From assembly GCF_030464885.1 (NCBI RefSeq), contig NZ_JALPRJ010000012.1, positions 62,001-126,000 on the forward strand: a DNA stretch of 64,000 nucleotides, given 5' to 3'. The stretch is from Caballeronia sp. SEWSISQ10-4 2. Lineage in GTDB: Bacteria > Pseudomonadota > Gammaproteobacteria > Burkholderiales > Burkholderiaceae. Below the pieces are notes generated by a model, which was not told where the DNA came from, ran no database searches, and was given only the letters and a program-made list of their open reading frames with translations. The translations under genes and the position numbers were made by a program. Of this stretch, positions 17,989 through 27,853 are shown in pieces. Position 1 is the first letter of the stretch; each line of letters starts with the position of its first letter.

Positions 17989-18725
17989 TGCTGACCTCGA
18001 CTTGTTTTTAAAAAGGGCAGGCACGCGCAGTCATGCTGCCAGCGTCTGACTGCTGGAGATCCGAGCGGGACCTCTCTACCTCAACCGGAGGGCGACGCCG
18101 TGAGGACGAGTCGACCGCCGGTCTGCGCGTTGCATGACCCATGCTTTATGGATTGCTGGCTCGCCTTCGTTGAGCCAGTGCATCGGAAAGCTCGCTACGC
18201 CCTCCTTGATCCAGCCTTGTCGGGCCAAATGGGAAAGCCAGGTAACGAGTCAAAAAAAACGAACCGCCCGACAGCCGATTCTTCGATTCGCCGAATGCAG
18301 TCTTCGGTCTGGCCGTCATAATTTCAGGGAATCAAGACAATTTTAAGAATAGTGTCAAGATTCCTGAATCCAAAGCATTCTGTCGTCATCCTCAACATTA
18401 GAATATGTTTAAAAACACGCAGCCACCTTGCCCTTGGTTATGCGGTTTAGCGCACAGTCTCCAGATTCCGAAAATAACTGACCTTTGATGTATACGCATA
18501 AATAGGCATCGGACAATGGGTGACTATTTGCTTGTAAATCAGCCTTATTCAAAGTATTTTTCAAAATCAAACTATTAGTTCGTCATCCATATAAGGTGTG
18601 ATGGCGCACATACGTCTTGGTGCAAAGAGATGATTTTCTAGGCTGGTTCTGAGCGGCGCATGTCCCGGCAAGTGGTGGCCTTGTGCGTCTCGCTGCAGGG
18701 CCGTGCCAAGTATCAGGAGGACGTC
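17989..18725. other. 737-base gene-free spacer with one inverted repeat
   Basis: No convincing coding region. The part after ~18310 is clearly A+T richer than its surroundings. It contains a near-perfect inverted repeat, TTCAGGGAATC (18323-18333) against GATTCCTGAA (18359-18368), with inner arms GACA/TGTC. It presumably holds the promoters for the divergent membrane-protein gene and the lysozyme operon. Confidence 0.6.
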
Positions 18726-19313
18726 ATGCCCCCTCGCACCGTATGTGATGTCGCAATGAGCCTTGTAAAGCAATACGAGGGTATTCCAGGATTCGGCGAT
18801 GGCAGCGGGACAATTCGCCCATACCTCGACCCCGTTGGAATCTGGACCATTGGCTGGGGACATGCCATTGAAAGCGGCGGGCACTTTCTCAGGGGAAGTG
18901 GAGCGCTTTCCGAAGTCAAGGCGCTGTATCCCAGTGGAATTACCGTCGCGCAGGCAGAAACGCTCTTGCAAAGCGATCTCATGCAGGCCGGTGCAGGTGT
19001 CCTTGCATCCGTCTCGGTAGCGCTCAATGACAATCAGTATGGCGCGCTGACCAGCTTCACCTTTAACCTCGGCCTGGGCAATCTTCGCTCGTCCACCTTG
19101 CTCACCGAACTTAATGCGGGGAATTTTGCGGGAGCCGCAGACCAGTTTCTTCGCTGGTGCCGCGCAAACGGTTCCGTGCTGCCCGGTCTGCTAAAACGCA
19201 GAACGGCCGAGCGAAGCCTGTTTCTTCAAGCGCCTTCCCCACTGCCCGCCTTGCCTGTTCAGCAAGGCAATTTGCAAGCTCAACCGGCCATTGTTGCCGA
19301 GCACGCCGGGTAA
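18726..19313 (+). CDS. GH24 lysozyme (phage-type endolysin)
   Basis: A 195-residue T4-type lysozyme that cleaves the glycan of peptidoglycan. The catalytic Glu is in QYEG (E18); D35 in YLDPVG and T41 in WTIGWGH complete the usual triad. The N-terminus has no clear signal peptide, so release would need a holin, a secretion system or lysis. Start chosen for the AGGAGG site before the ATG at 18726. It is first of three closely spaced plus-strand genes (membrane protein, DUF2235 hydrolase). Other phage genes are absent, so it is either a domesticated endolysin or part of an antagonism module. Confidence 0.9.
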   Translation: MPPRTVCDVAMSLVKQYEGIPGFGDGSGTIRPYLDPVGIWTIGWGHAIESGGHFLRGSGALSEVKALYPSGITVAQAETLLQSDLMQAGAGVLASVSVALNDNQYGALTSFTFNLGLGNLRSSTLLTELNAGNFAGAADQFLRWCRANGSVLPGLLKRRTAERSLFLQAPSPLPALPVQQGNLQAQPAIVAEHAG

Positions 19314-19366
19314 GCGGAGGCGGTTCGCGCAGCCCATCCGGACTACTCCACGAAGCTGGAGGTTAT

Positions 19367-20410
19367 ATGCAGCTACCTTGTCACGGCGCCGCGGCGCTGC
19401 TTGTGTCGATACTGCTATGCGCCGCCGCGCAGGCTGGCGCGCAAACCAGTGGCGGCATCAACGGCTCGCTCGGCGATGTCATCAAGGTCCCTATTACAAC
19501 GCCCTGCCCCCCGCAGTCCGCCGTCCAGAACTATACGCTGACGGTGGATGGCGATAACACCGGTATAACGGCGCAGGGATGCTCCGGGGACTCCAACACC
19601 GTGTCGTTTCTCCTGAGCAGGACAACCGACGCGCCGCTGTCAGCAAATACAGCGGCGTGGCACAGACTGACCGGCTTTCCATGGCAAGGCAACGGTTCGG
19701 CGCTCATCCGGGAACTGCCGGTCGGCGTGGCCGATGCAAGCGGCAAAGCTGTCGGAGCGCCGAACGCCACGCTGAAATTCCTCTGGTCGCCGGTATGGAG
19801 AATTGCGGTGGCCGGCCTCGTTGCCATCGCGACCGTGGCACTTTTCGTCTATCTGGGTGCGACTACAGCCTTGCTGCGCGATGTCGGCGCAGAGACGACT
19901 GTGTCCTTCAGAAGCCGCACCTTCAGCCTCGCCCGCACGCAGATGGCGTGGTGGACAGCAGTCATTGTCGTGTCCTATGTGTTCGAGTGGGTGGCGCTAG
20001 GAGCGATCCCCTCCTTGTCCGGGCAAGCGCTCGTTCTTATGGGTATCTACAGCGTGCTCGGGGTGACGTCACGGGGCGTGGATCTATCGCGGCGAACAGC
20101 GTTTCCCGCAACGACCCCGCACTTTTTCGCGGACCTGACCAGCGACGAAGGCGGCGTCGCCGTGCATCGGCTGCAGATGCTTATCTTCACCGTCGTAGTC
20201 GCGCTGATGTTTCTTTATCAGGTATTCACCACCTGCTCGATGCCCTCGTTCGACGCGAACACGCTCGCGCTGCTTGGCATCAGTGGTGCGACTTACATCG
20301 GTTTCAAAACCACCGAAGCACAGCCTAAGCCGGAGAGCGCGGCAACAACAGCCGCCATCTCACTGGATGGCCTCAAGTCGGGCTATTCCACTGGCGACGC
20401 TCACTCCTGA
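19367..20410 (+). CDS. Hypothetical secreted-domain/membrane protein
   Basis: 347 residues, family not recognised. A signal peptide (LLVSILLCAAAQAGAQ) is followed by a ~120-residue predicted periplasmic domain with two cysteines, then four or five membrane segments (around RIAVAGLVAIATVALFVYLG, AVIVVSYVFEWVALGAI, ALVLMGIYSVLGV, MLIFTVVVALMFLYQVF and LALLGISGATYIGF). Start at the ATG at 19367 with GGAGG six bases upstream. It lies between the lysozyme and the DUF2235 hydrolase with 40-55-base gaps, so the three form an operon. It could export, anchor or neutralise its neighbours; none is shown. Confidence 0.75.
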   Translation: MQLPCHGAAALLVSILLCAAAQAGAQTSGGINGSLGDVIKVPITTPCPPQSAVQNYTLTVDGDNTGITAQGCSGDSNTVSFLLSRTTDAPLSANTAAWHRLTGFPWQGNGSALIRELPVGVADASGKAVGAPNATLKFLWSPVWRIAVAGLVAIATVALFVYLGATTALLRDVGAETTVSFRSRTFSLARTQMAWWTAVIVVSYVFEWVALGAIPSLSGQALVLMGIYSVLGVTSRGVDLSRRTAFPATTPHFFADLTSDEGGVAVHRLQMLIFTVVVALMFLYQVFTTCSMPSFDANTLALLGISGATYIGFKTTEAQPKPESAATTAAISLDGLKSGYSTGDAHS

Positions 20411-20453
20411 TTCACGGCGCAACGCACTGCCGCATAAATCGAAAGGAAACGTC

Positions 20454-21656
20454 ATGCCCAAGAATATTGTCTTCTGTGCCGACGGCACCTGGAACGGCCC
20501 GAACTCGGACGATCAGGACGACGGTCCCGAGACTACGAATGTGTGGAAGCTGTTCCTCAATATCGCGGGCGACCCGCACAACAGTTCCGTTCTCTACGCG
20601 AACGAGCAGGAGGTGTCCCTGAGCCTCGGCGGGCAGTGTGTTCAGGTGGCCAAGTACTTGCACGGGGTGGGAGACTCGCGCAATCCGATCATCAAGATGC
20701 TCGGAGGTGTCTTCGGCTGGGGTCTGATCGCGCGCATCGTTCGCGGCTACACGTTCATCTCGCGCAACTATGAAGCGGGCGACCTGATATTCATCGTCGG
20801 CTTTAGCCGCGGGTCCTACACCGCACGCGCGCTCGGCGGGCTGATTGTGGATCAAGGCTTGCTCAACGCGAAGACACTTGATCTTACTGATCCGCTGGTG
20901 GGGTATCGCAACGGCATTGCCGCCTGGCGTGCTCATCGCGCAAAGCGTGTTTCCGCTATTGCCCAAACCTGGAACGCTTCGATTGGTTCGCTGTTCAGAG
21001 ACGTGGAAAGTTTCCTGACACTCCTGCTATCCATCGATCCGAAGGACCTTATCCCGGGCATTCAGATTCAGGCGATCGGCGTATGGGACACGGTCGGCTC
21101 GATGGGTATTCCGCTCTATGTGGAATCGGGAGACTCGCGCGTGGACGTGTTCCGCTTTGCCGACACTGCGCTTAACCCTGCTGTGTTGAATGGCTTTCAT
21201 GCCGTGAGTGTGGACGAGCAGCGTGGCGATTTCACGCCAACGCTTTGGGATCCGCGCGAGAACGTGACGCAGGTGCTCTTTCCTGGCGCGCACGCCGATG
21301 TCGGCGGCGGCTATCCCCCAACCAACAACCAGAATGGCCTGTCCGACGGGGCGCTCGCATGGATGACGAGTTGTCTCAGCGGAACACTCAGCGGAATTTT
21401 ATTTCGTAATCCTTTTCTGCCGATGACGCCAAGCGCCCTGGGGGTCGCTCACGAACCATGGAATAGCGGGGTGTTCGCCAATCTTCCGCGTGGTCCACGC
21501 GATTTTTCAAAGAGCCTGCCGCTCGGTGTTCATCACTCGATTCGTGACAGGCTTGCGGCAGGTCCGGTACAAGGCGATCCGTCGATCACGCCAGGTCCCT
21601 ATGTACCGTCGACTCTTGCAAATTATTTCGCTACGTCCGTGACGACCTGGATCTGA
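20454..21656 (+). CDS. DUF2235 alpha/beta hydrolase (Tle1-like)
   Basis: A 400-residue DUF2235 protein with an alpha/beta-hydrolase catalytic set: nucleophile Ser118 in GFSRG, an acid in WDTVGS (~211-216) and His in GAHADVGGGY (~280). The N-terminal FCADGTWN is typical of the family. DUF2235 includes type VI phospholipase effectors (Tle1), but many members are uncharacterised. AAAGGAAA precedes the ATG at 20454. As the last gene of the lysozyme operon it suggests a module attacking both membrane and cell wall. No signal peptide is seen. Confidence 0.88.
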   Translation: MPKNIVFCADGTWNGPNSDDQDDGPETTNVWKLFLNIAGDPHNSSVLYANEQEVSLSLGGQCVQVAKYLHGVGDSRNPIIKMLGGVFGWGLIARIVRGYTFISRNYEAGDLIFIVGFSRGSYTARALGGLIVDQGLLNAKTLDLTDPLVGYRNGIAAWRAHRAKRVSAIAQTWNASIGSLFRDVESFLTLLLSIDPKDLIPGIQIQAIGVWDTVGSMGIPLYVESGDSRVDVFRFADTALNPAVLNGFHAVSVDEQRGDFTPTLWDPRENVTQVLFPGAHADVGGGYPPTNNQNGLSDGALAWMTSCLSGTLSGILFRNPFLPMTPSALGVAHEPWNSGVFANLPRGPRDFSKSLPLGVHHSIRDRLAAGPVQGDPSITPGPYVPSTLANYFATSVTTWI

Positions 21657-21750
21657 GCGTTGAGAGCGACAGCGAGTACTACCGCGGCGACGGATCGGCG
21701 CGGCAGGGTCGGGCTCGAAAACAGCGCACAGAACAGAACAGCCGGCGCCC

Positions 21751-22083
21751 TTACTGTCCCCTGTAAAGGGACGTTGTATCCACCGGGACTTGCGGGGCAC
21801 CTGCTTGCGAGCTGCCACTGGACGACGTCCCGTAGTCGCTGTTTTGCGGAGCGGCTTTTGCCATCGCCTGATTCTGCTCGGCGACCTTCGCTAACGCGAT
21901 TTGCAGGTCAGTGGGGTACGTCGTGTCGCCGGCGCTTCCGTCATATCCGGCTGCCCGAAGCTGGACGAGTTCAGCGCGCACTTGCTCGCGAGTGATTGGT
22001 TCGCTCTGTTGAGCGAACGAAATGATCGGCGCGGTCAGGGCCGAGACAGAGACAGCGAGGACCGCATAGATCGACGATTTCAT
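21751..22083 (-). CDS. DUF4148 domain secreted protein
   Basis: 110 residues: a signal peptide (cleavage expected near SFAQQSE) and the DUF4148 core TREQVRAELVQLRAAGYDGSAGD, followed by a Ser/Gln-rich tail. DUF4148 is a short periplasmic family common in Burkholderiaceae, with no known function. It converges on the DUF2235 gene and shares the domain with the protein at 46113-46367. A long inverted repeat lies upstream. Confidence 0.88.
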   Translation of the reverse strand: MKSSIYAVLAVSVSALTAPIISFAQQSEPITREQVRAELVQLRAAGYDGSAGDTTYPTDLQIALAKVAEQNQAMAKAAPQNSDYGTSSSGSSQAGAPQVPVDTTSLYRGQ

Positions 22084-22549
22084 ATTTACCTCCAGAAAGT
22101 GTTGTCCTGCGCCTGAGAGCCAGATTCGCAGGGAATATCCCCGGTTTGATAAAAAGTAATCGTCGGTGTTACACCCGATTAATAACGTTTCTTAAATGCC
22201 ATGTAACGCCGACACAAACATGCGTACGCGGGACCGTGCATCCTTCCCGTCAACCACGCGCTTGAACCGCTTAACCGTATGAAGCGCCCGCTACGCACGC
22301 TTAAGTCAAACACTCGACCGATGAAGACAATCAGGAATATTGGTTGGAAGTTCAGAGCTGGCTTCCGTCATTGTCTTTACGAAGGAAGGTCATCGATCGA
22401 TGACTGTAGTGTCCTCGGCCGCCGTCGAGGCCGAAACCATGCAGATGGGGGATCAGCGAAGCTTTTTGGGAGGGGAAAGGGAGCCCGGCAAAGGGAGGGA
22501 GAGACAGGCCCTCACCCGCGCGTGGTTGTGGCCGCACTGCTAGCGGTCG
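22084..22549. other. 466-base gene-free spacer with two palindromes
   Basis: No supported gene. GTCGGTGTTACA (22162-22173) pairs with TGTAACGCCGAC (22202-22213) with one mismatch, 80-130 bases upstream of the DUF4148 start. GTCATCGATCGATGAC (22389-22404) is a perfect 16-base palindrome. Both may be protein-binding sites. Confidence 0.55.
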
Positions 22550-23620
22550 TCAAACCGTCTGACGTTCGACGATATGAAACCCCACATCGATCACGTTCGA
22601 TTCCTTCACGCCTTTCAGGCGCTCCAGCAAACAGCGCGCAGCGCTCACGCCAATGCGCGTGCCGTCCACGCCCACGGTCGTCAATTGCGGGCTCGTTTCC
22701 GAGGCGAATTCCAGATCGCCAAAGCCGCAGATGGCCAGTTGCGACGGCACATCGATATCCTGGCGTTTCGCCTCGCCAAGCACACCGATGGCAAGCAGAT
22801 CCGAGCCGCAGAATACGGCGTCGAGTTGCGGCGCCTGTTCCAGAAGTTGCGGCAACGCAGTCTTGCCGATGGACACCGAACTGGGCGGCGCGACAATCAC
22901 CTCGGCTATATCGTGAATCCCCGCGCGTGCCAGCCGCTCGCGAAAGCCGGTGATACGTGCGATCGCGCGGTCGTCGTTGGCCGACACCAGGCCCGGATGC
23001 AAAACGCCACGCGCCAGGAACCGCTCGGCCACCGCTTCACCCACCCGATAGTGCGAGAAACCGACGAGCATATCGATCGGCGTATCCGTCATGTCCCATG
23101 TTTCCACTATCGGAATGCCCACATTGCGCAGCCGTTCGCGTAACGAATCCGTATGCGCGACGCCCGTCAGCAACACGCCTTCGGGACGGCGGCTCAGGAC
23201 CGCATCGAGCAGCGTTTCTTCGCTGGAATCGCTGTAGCCGCTCAACGCGAGCAACACCTGATAACCCGCCTTCGACATGGTCTCGCTGAACACCTGGATA
23301 GTCTCGGAGAACAGCGAGTGCGCGATGGTCGGGACAATAGCCGCGATCAGCCGCGATTTCGACGACGACAATCCGCCCGCCAGCCGGTTCGGCACATAGC
23401 CGAGCTTGTGCACGACCTGGCGCACGCGTTCAAGCGTTTCAGGCGCGACCGATTCCGGATTGTTGAAGACGCGCGAAACCGTGATGGGCGAGACGCCCGC
23501 GACAGCCGCGACATCGGTAATGCGCAGCCCTTTGGGACCGCCGCGCGAGCGCTTGACGGGCGCGGGCGGAGCTTCGTCCTGCGAGTCGGTGGGATAAACG
23601 GTCGGCTTGTCGTTCGGCAT
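22550..23620 (-). CDS. LacI/GntR-type transcriptional regulator
   Basis: About 356 residues: a LacI helix-turn-helix after a ~30-residue basic leader (ITDVAAVAGVSPITVSRVFN), the hinge region with GYVPNRLAGGLSSSKS, and a periplasmic-binding-protein-like sensor domain. It resembles gluconate-type LacI members. Start at the ATG at 23620. It follows the transporter gene in the same direction; a gluconate-type operator lies upstream of the dehydratase gene at the head of this cluster. Likely role: repressor released by a sugar acid. Confidence 0.9.
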   Translation of the reverse strand: MPNDKPTVYPTDSQDEAPPAPVKRSRGGPKGLRITDVAAVAGVSPITVSRVFNNPESVAPETLERVRQVVHKLGYVPNRLAGGLSSSKSRLIAAIVPTIAHSLFSETIQVFSETMSKAGYQVLLALSGYSDSSEETLLDAVLSRRPEGVLLTGVAHTDSLRERLRNVGIPIVETWDMTDTPIDMLVGFSHYRVGEAVAERFLARGVLHPGLVSANDDRAIARITGFRERLARAGIHDIAEVIVAPPSSVSIGKTALPQLLEQAPQLDAVFCGSDLLAIGVLGEAKRQDIDVPSQLAICGFGDLEFASETSPQLTTVGVDGTRIGVSAARCLLERLKGVKESNVIDVGFHIVERQTV

Positions 23621-23708
23621 GGTTCTTGTGGTCGTTGAAGGGCCTGACGCAGCTATTGTAGTCAACGCGGCGTAGCTTGCCTTGTCATATGCACGATAGC
23701 GCTGCGCC

Positions 23709-25055
23709 CTACGCCGTTTCCACCCGACGCCCATTGTCCGACTCCCGCATGCCGTCAAGGCGCTTGCGCCGAATCAGGATCAGCGTAACGACACCGAACG
23801 TAAAGAGACACGCGGCAGGGATCAACATGGGCGCCTTCGTGCTGCCGCTCACCTGCCGGACCCACGGCACCAGATTCTGCGCGATGAAACCGCCCACGTT
23901 ACCCAGCGAATTGATCGCAGCTATTCCCGCCGCGGCGCGGGCGCCCGTCAGGAACTTGGGCGGCAACGTCCAGAAGCAGGGGAGCAGCAAATACATGCAT
24001 GGCGCGCCAAGACTCAACGCAATAAAACGCAACGTGTTGGTCGGCAGGAAGACGCTGCCGAGAAAGAACATCACGCCCAGTACAGACGCGCAGAGCATCG
24101 CGGTCATGGTGTGGTCGCTCGCGCGCAACTTCGACGGCAACCACACCAGCACGATAGTTGCGAGCAGCCACGGCACAATGTTGATCAGACCATTGACGGT
24201 ATTGCTAACACCAAATCCCTTGACCAGCGTCGGCAGCCAGTAACTCACGCCATACACCGACATGGACAGCATCATGTAATACAGCGCCATGCCGATCACG
24301 CGCGGCTCGGTCAGCACACTCAGGAAATTTGTCTTGCCCGCTTCGGTTTGCGCCGCGAGCGCACGTTCATTGTCGAGGGTATCGGCGAGCCATTTCTTCT
24401 CGGTATCCGTCATAAACTTCGCTTTGAGCGGAGACTCGGGCAAATACAGCAGCACCACAACGGTCAGAAGAATCGACGGTATGCCCGTCACAATAAACAC
24501 AAGCTGCCAGCCTTGCAGACCGAAGAGTCCGCCCTTGTCGAGCAGCCAGCCGCAAATAGGTGCGCCGACCATGTTGCCGAGACTGCTGCCGACGGTGAAA
24601 TAGCCGAGCATCCGCACGCGATGCCGCGATGGAAACCACAAGGTTAGGTAATAGATCACGCCCGGATAAAGCCCTGCTTCAGACGCACCCAGCAGGAAAC
24701 GCAGCACGTAGAACGTCGTGGCGTTTTTCGTGAACGCGAGCAGCACGGTGACAATGCCCCACGTCAGCATGATCCGTGCGATCCAGCGAGGTGCGCCGTA
24801 CTTGTGCAGCAGCACGTTGCTCGGCACCTCGAATATCAGATAGCCGATGAAAAACAAGGACGCGCCAAGCCCGTACGCCACTTCGCTCAAACCGAGACTG
24901 CCCAGCATCTGCAGCTTGGCGAAGCTGATATTCGAGCGGTCGATATACGCGATCAGATACAGCAAGCCCAGAAGCGGCATCAGCCTGAACGCCAGCCTGT
25001 TGATCAGCGGTGTTTCATCAACAGCATGTGCGGTGGGATTAACAGCAGTATTCAC
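23709..25055 (-). CDS. MFS transporter (anion:cation symporter type)
   Basis: 448 residues with about 12 membrane segments. It belongs to the MFS branch for organic and sugar acids (phthalate/glucarate/galactonate transporters), judged by YIDRSNISFAKLQM and the cytoplasmic-loop motif. It starts at a GTG with AGGAG upstream. It lies 57 bases after the RraA-like gene in the dehydratase operon, so a sugar acid is the likely cargo. Confidence 0.92.
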   Translation of the reverse strand: MNTAVNPTAHAVDETPLINRLAFRLMPLLGLLYLIAYIDRSNISFAKLQMLGSLGLSEVAYGLGASLFFIGYLIFEVPSNVLLHKYGAPRWIARIMLTWGIVTVLLAFTKNATTFYVLRFLLGASEAGLYPGVIYYLTLWFPSRHRVRMLGYFTVGSSLGNMVGAPICGWLLDKGGLFGLQGWQLVFIVTGIPSILLTVVVLLYLPESPLKAKFMTDTEKKWLADTLDNERALAAQTEAGKTNFLSVLTEPRVIGMALYYMMLSMSVYGVSYWLPTLVKGFGVSNTVNGLINIVPWLLATIVLVWLPSKLRASDHTMTAMLCASVLGVMFFLGSVFLPTNTLRFIALSLGAPCMYLLLPCFWTLPPKFLTGARAAAGIAAINSLGNVGGFIAQNLVPWVRQVSGSTKAPMLIPAACLFTFGVVTLILIRRKRLDGMRESDNGRRVETA

Positions 25056-25112
25056 GAGGTCTCCTGCGCCCGCTGGCTACCAGCGTGCCGTCATATGTCC
25101 AACATCAGCGGG

Positions 25113-25847
25113 TTATTGTTTTTGTGCGCGCCATTGCGCGTAGGCCGCGAGCGTTTCTTCGTTCGGCGGATAGGTGCCGCGCAACGGCCTGCCTTCATCG
25201 ATACGTTGAGAGATGAAAATTTCCAGTTGCTCCTGCTCGGTCGCATCGCGCGCAACTTCTTCCGCCATTTCGCGCGGCACGATCACGACGCCGTCCACAT
25301 CGGCGACGACGATATCGCCCGGATACACCGCCACGCCGCCGCATGCTATTGGCACGTTCATGTCCACCGCGTGATGTTTGGCGAGGTTCAGCGGCGCGCT
25401 CGCGCCTGCACACCACAGCGGCAGGCCTAGGCCGGAGATCGTGCCGCTGTCGCGCACGGCGCCGTCGGAGACCATGCCCGCCACGCCGCGCTTCGCCAGC
25501 CGGAGCGCGAGAATCGATCCCACCGACGCCACCGAACGGTCGCCCCGGCAATCCTGAACCAGCACGCTGCCCGGCGGCGCACTTTCGACCGCTTTACGCT
25601 GCGGATGATCGGGGTCCTGAAACACGCCCACGTGATCGAGGTCTTCACGCGCCGGAATATTGCGCAGCGTGAAGGCCGGTCCAACGAGGTTTGGTGCGCC
25701 CGGCGCGGGTTTGACGAGCGGCGCGACGCCTTGCAGGAACACGTTGCGCAAGCCGCGCTTGAACAACTGCGTAGTAAGCGTAGCGGTGCTGACGTGGCGC
25801 AACAGTTCCAGCGCGGCGTTGCTGAGGGGGGTATCGGATGGGTTCAT
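25113..25847 (-). CDS. RraA-like / HMG-type aldolase family protein
   Basis: 244 residues of the RraA/dimethylmenaquinone-methyltransferase fold. In catabolic operons such proteins are often class II pyruvate aldolases or oxaloacetate decarboxylases. Visible: QDCRGDRSVASVGSILA with the conserved D-x-R and metal-site context, and GDIVVADVDGVVIVP. Between a dehydratase and an organic-acid transporter it may cleave or process the 2-keto-3-deoxy acid made by the dehydratase. The exact reaction is inferred. Confidence 0.85.
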   Translation of the reverse strand: MNPSDTPLSNAALELLRHVSTATLTTQLFKRGLRNVFLQGVAPLVKPAPGAPNLVGPAFTLRNIPAREDLDHVGVFQDPDHPQRKAVESAPPGSVLVQDCRGDRSVASVGSILALRLAKRGVAGMVSDGAVRDSGTISGLGLPLWCAGASAPLNLAKHHAVDMNVPIACGGVAVYPGDIVVADVDGVVIVPREMAEEVARDATEQEQLEIFISQRIDEGRPLRGTYPPNEETLAAYAQWRAQKQ

Positions 25848-25868
25848 GGAGCTGTGCTTTGAATAAGG

Positions 25869-27629
25869 TTAATGAATCTCGGGTTCGTCGCGATTTACGC
25901 TTGACGACGCCGCCACCGGTTCTTCAAGGAAATCGAAATCGCAGCCCTTGTTTGCCTGCGTGACATGAAGCTGATGCATCACGCCAAAGCCGCGTTCGAA
26001 CGGACGCTTCGGCGGCTTCCACGCTTCCCTGCGAGCGGCGAGCTCCTGATCGCTGACATCGAGATGAAGGCGCCGGCCGGGCACATCGAGTTCGATCATG
26101 TCGCCGTCCTTCACCAGCGCAAGCGGCCCGCCCACGAACGATTCCGGCGCCACATGCAGCACGCACGCGCCGTAACTCGTGCCGCTCATGCGGGCGTCGG
26201 AGATCCGCACCATGTCGCGTACGCCTTGTTTCAGCAGCTTCTGCGGGATCGGCAACTGGCCCCACTCAGGCATGCCGGGCGCACCCACCGGACCCGCATG
26301 TTGCAGCACGATCACGGACTCCGCGGTCACGTCGAGTTCTTCGCTGTCGATGCGCGCCGCCATATCGGCATAGTCCTTGAATACAACCGCCGGACCGCGT
26401 GCCTTCAGCAGATGCTGTTCCATTGCGGCGGGCTTGATCACGGCGCCATCGGGCGCGAGGTTGCCGGTTAGTACTGCGAGACCGTCGCGCTCCACCAGCG
26501 GGTTGGAGAGATTGCGGATGACGTCTGTGTCGAAGATCTCCGCGCCCGCGATGTTCTCGCCGAGCGTCGACCCGCTCACCGTCATCTGCGTACCGTCGAT
26601 CAACTCGCCCAACTCCACAAGCAACGCGCGCAAACCGCCTGCATAGAAGAAATCTTCCATGAGGTATTTGCCGGCCGGGCGCAGATTGGCGAGCACGGGC
26701 GTGATGCGCGCGAGTTCATCGAAGCGCGCGGTCGTCAGGTCGATACCCGCGCGGCGCGCGACCGCCACCAGATGCACGATGGCGTTCGTGGAACCCGACA
26801 TGGAGAGCACGGTGGTGACGGCGTTATCGAATGATTTCGCGGTCAGGATGTCGGAGGGTTTCTGGTCGGTCCAGACCATCTCCACAATCCGCTGGCCGGT
26901 CAGCGAGGCGAACTGCGCGTGACGTGAATCCACTGCGGGTATCGATGAAAATCCGGGCAGCGTCAGGCCTAGCGATTCGGTGGCGGTGGTCATGGTCGAC
27001 GCCGTGCCCATGGTCATGCAGTGCCCCGGCGAGCGCGCAATGCCGCTTTCAATGCCCTTCCACTCCTCTTCTGTGATCTTGCCGGCGCGCAGTTCCGCCC
27101 AGTATTTCCAGGTGTCCGAGCCGCTGCCGAGCGTGCGGCCGTTCCAGTTGCCACGCAACATCGGGCCAGCCGGTAGAAAGATTGTTGGCAGGTCCATGCT
27201 GATCGCGCCCATCAGCAGGCCGGGCGTGGTCTTGTCGCAGCCGCCCATCAACACGCAGCCATCGAACTGATAGGACTTCAGCAGCTCCTCGGTTTCCATC
27301 GCGAGGAAGTTCCGGTAGAGCATGGTGGTGGGTTTCTGGAACGGCTCGGCGAGCGTCATGACGGGCATCTCGACGGGAAAGCCGCCCGCCTGCCAGACGC
27401 CGCGCTTGACCTCTTCCACACGCTGCTTGAAGTGCGTGTGGCACGAGTTGATCTCGCTCCACGTATTGACAATGGCGATGACCGGCTTGCCCATGTAATC
27501 GGACGGGTGATAGCCCATTTGCGCCGTGCGCGAACGGTGTCCGAACGAGCGCAGGTCGTTCACGCCGTACCAGCGATAACTGCGTAATTGCTCAGGGGTC
27601 TTGCGGGGAGCCTTGGGATTCGAGGACAA
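25869..27629 (-). CDS. IlvD/Edd family sugar-acid dehydratase
   Basis: 586 residues, full length. It removes water from an aldonic acid to give the 2-keto-3-deoxy acid. Cys in [15 protein letters not shown] and [11 protein letters not shown] are the positions that hold the Fe-S cluster; the sequence is closer to pentonate (L-arabonate/D-xylonate) dehydratases than to valine-pathway IlvD. It starts at TTG, supported by AAGGAG seven bases upstream. It heads an operon with the RraA-like gene and the MFS transporter, with a LacI-type operator upstream. The exact sugar is not determined. Confidence 0.9.
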   Translation of the reverse strand: MSSNPKAPRKTPEQLRSYRWYGVNDLRSFGHRSRTAQMGYHPSDYMGKPVIAIVNTWSEINSCHTHFKQRVEEVKRGVWQAGGFPVEMPVMTLAEPFQKPTTMLYRNFLAMETEELLKSYQFDGCVLMGGCDKTTPGLLMGAISMDLPTIFLPAGPMLRGNWNGRTLGSGSDTWKYWAELRAGKITEEEWKGIESGIARSPGHCMTMGTASTMTTATESLGLTLPGFSSIPAVDSRHAQFASLTGQRIVEMVWTDQKPSDILTAKSFDNAVTTVLSMSGSTNAIVHLVAVARRAGIDLTTARFDELARITPVLANLRPAGKYLMEDFFYAGGLRALLVELGELIDGTQMTVSGSTLGENIAGAEIFDTDVIRNLSNPLVERDGLAVLTGNLAPDGAVIKPAAMEQHLLKARGPAVVFKDYADMAARIDSEELDVTAESVIVLQHAGPVGAPGMPEWGQLPIPQKLLKQGVRDMVRISDARMSGTSYGACVLHVAPESFVGGPLALVKDGDMIELDVPGRRLHLDVSDQELAARREAWKPPKRPFERGFGVMHQLHVTQANKGCDFDFLEEPVAASSSVNRDEPEIH

Positions 27630-27675
27630 ACTTATTCTCCTTTGCAGCGATCTCAGACGCTTTTGAATGGGCGAA

Positions 27676-27689
27676 TGGTAACGCTATCA
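27676..27689. promoter_or_regulatory. LacI/GntR-type operator
   Basis: TGGTAACGCTATCA is a 14-base near-palindrome around CG with 5 of 7 pairs matching, very close to gluconate-regulator operators. It lies about 50 bases upstream of the dehydratase start. The LacI-family gene at 22550 is the likely binder. Confidence 0.65.
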
Positions 27690-27853
27690 TTTGGAGCCGT
27701 CCGTAAGGGATTACACGAATGCAGACGATGGCGGGAGTGAGTGTGCAGACCTGCCGCAATGACCGCAGAAGGAGTCAGGCCCGCTAATCGATGACGGCGC
27801 GGCCGTTTGCGTCGCTTGCATCGCACCCTGCCGGGCGCGTTTCAGTTTTCCGT

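Noticed and set aside
18100-18346. Short plus-strand frames in the spacer before the lysozyme gene
   Set aside because: No ribosome sites, low protein character and no known motifs.
18726-19313. Prophage remnant
   Set aside because: The lysozyme is the only phage-type gene; no integrase, capsid, tail or attachment repeats were seen.
22279-22953. Plus-strand frame in the spacer and over the LacI gene
   Set aside because: Arg/Ser/Pro-rich with no family features; the LacI gene on the other strand explains the open frame.
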